Shown: piece by piece, positions 4,866 to 5,306 of the stretch
Numbering within the stretch: position 1 is the stretch's first letter
Layout: each line of letters begins with the position of its first letter
Translations under genes and position numbers: made by a program
NCBI GenBank assembly: GCA_005883905.1
Contig: VAYD01000179.1
Coordinates: 1 to 5,306 of the forward strand
Length of the DNA: 5,306 nt
From: Actinomycetota bacterium
Lineage (GTDB): Bacteria; Actinomycetota; Thermoleophilia; Solirubrobacterales; Solirubrobacteraceae
Direction: 5' to 3'
Notes under the pieces: generated by a model
Databases searched by the model: none
The model's input: only the letters and a program-made list of their open reading frames with translations
What the model was told of the DNA's origin: nothing

Positions 4866-5306
4866 TGAAGAAACTGGCCATTGCGGTCACGGGCGCCCTT
4901 GCGCTCGCCGGTATTGGCGCCGGCATCAGTTCGGCCGTTGATCCCGCCATCACGATCTCGGCGTCGGTGTCGCCGACGAAGCACGGCACCAAGAAGAAGC
5001 CGAAGGCGACCAAGCTCGTCGTCAAGCTGGCGACCACGCCGAACCCGGCCGATCCTGCGTTCGCCGCGAGCGACACCATCGTGCACCTCGCCAAGGAGCT
5101 CTCGTTCAACGGCAAGGCGCTGAAGACGTGCTCGGCTGCCCAGGTGCAGTCCGATGACACGAAGTGCCCGAAGGGCTCCAGGGTCGGCTCCGGCAAGGCC
5201 GCCGGCACGGCGCTCGGCCTGACCGAGAACCTGACCGTGAAGGCCTACAACGGCCCGGGCGGCAACAAGCTCGAGCTGCTGGCCGACGGCTCCTCGCCGC
5301 TGACGA
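4865..5306 (+). CDS. Secreted protein of unknown function (partial, cut by window end)
   Basis: The first 147 codons are present. A Sec signal peptide is clear: MKK, a hydrophobic core from about L4 to I21, and a likely cut after SSA at residue 24. The mature part starts with VDPAITISASVSPTKHG, then a basic linker KKKPKATK (43-50), then a predicted beta-rich region. Two cysteines, C89 and C101, are 11 residues apart, and the second begins CPKGSRVGSGKAAG (101-114). I recall similar C...CPKGSxVGSG segments in secreted proteins of Solirubrobacterales-type actinobacteria, but know of no assigned function. The two cysteines may form a disulfide outside the cell. The AT-richer codons at the signal peptide are normal for secretion. 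It follows the CADD-like gene by 129 bp on the same strand, and no functional link is evident. The remainder lies beyond the window. Confidence 0.9.
   Translation, partial: MKKLAIAVTGALALAGIGAGISSAVDPAITISASVSPTKHGTKKKPKATKLVVKLATTPNPADPAFAASDTIVHLAKELSFNGKALKTCSAAQVQSDDTKCPKGSRVGSGKAAGTALGLTENLTVKAYNGPGGNKLELLADGSSPLT

Overview
This 5.3 kb window comes from a chromosome of very high GC content with compact gene spacing. Its proteins read like those of Actinobacteria, most plausibly Thermoleophilia (Solirubrobacterales or relatives). That placement is an inference from composition, leaderless-type promoters and the style of the secreted protein; no rRNA or marker tree was available. No mobile element, CRISPR array, tRNA or rRNA was seen.

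Layout from left to right: the last 21 codons of an unidentified + strand gene; ispH (+, MEP isoprenoid pathway); a class III (CaiB/BaiF) CoA-transferase (-) that converges on ispH so tightly that both stop codons lie in one CTAG; a calcineurin-like metallophosphoesterase (+) divergent from the CoA-transferase across only 25 bp; a DipZ-like thioredoxin-fold protein without a CxxC pair (-), whose tail overlaps the phosphoesterase by 23 bp; a CADD-type heme-oxygenase-like diiron oxidase (+) divergent from the thioredoxin-like gene; a 129-bp intergenic leader; and the first 147 codons of a secreted protein of unknown function (+), cut by the window end.

Two observations stand out. First, the CADD-type protein keeps the residues that, in the Chlamydia enzyme, bind two metals and supply the self-sacrificed Tyr and Lys for p-aminobenzoate synthesis. 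It is therefore a good candidate for a non-canonical folate-precursor enzyme in an actinobacterium. Second, both divergent gene pairs have back-to-back -10 hexamers sharing a central TA: a perfect palindrome AGGGTACCCT in one and AAGGTAGCAT in the other. In three of the four directions the start codon lies 7 or 8 nt past the -10, and ispH shows the same pattern with 6 nt. This suggests symmetric bidirectional promoters firing leaderless mRNAs.

Apart from these shared promoters and gene ends, no single pathway ties the genes together. IspH is core metabolism, the CADD-like enzyme probably serves cofactor synthesis, and the CoA-transferase, phosphoesterase and secreted protein have unknown substrates.
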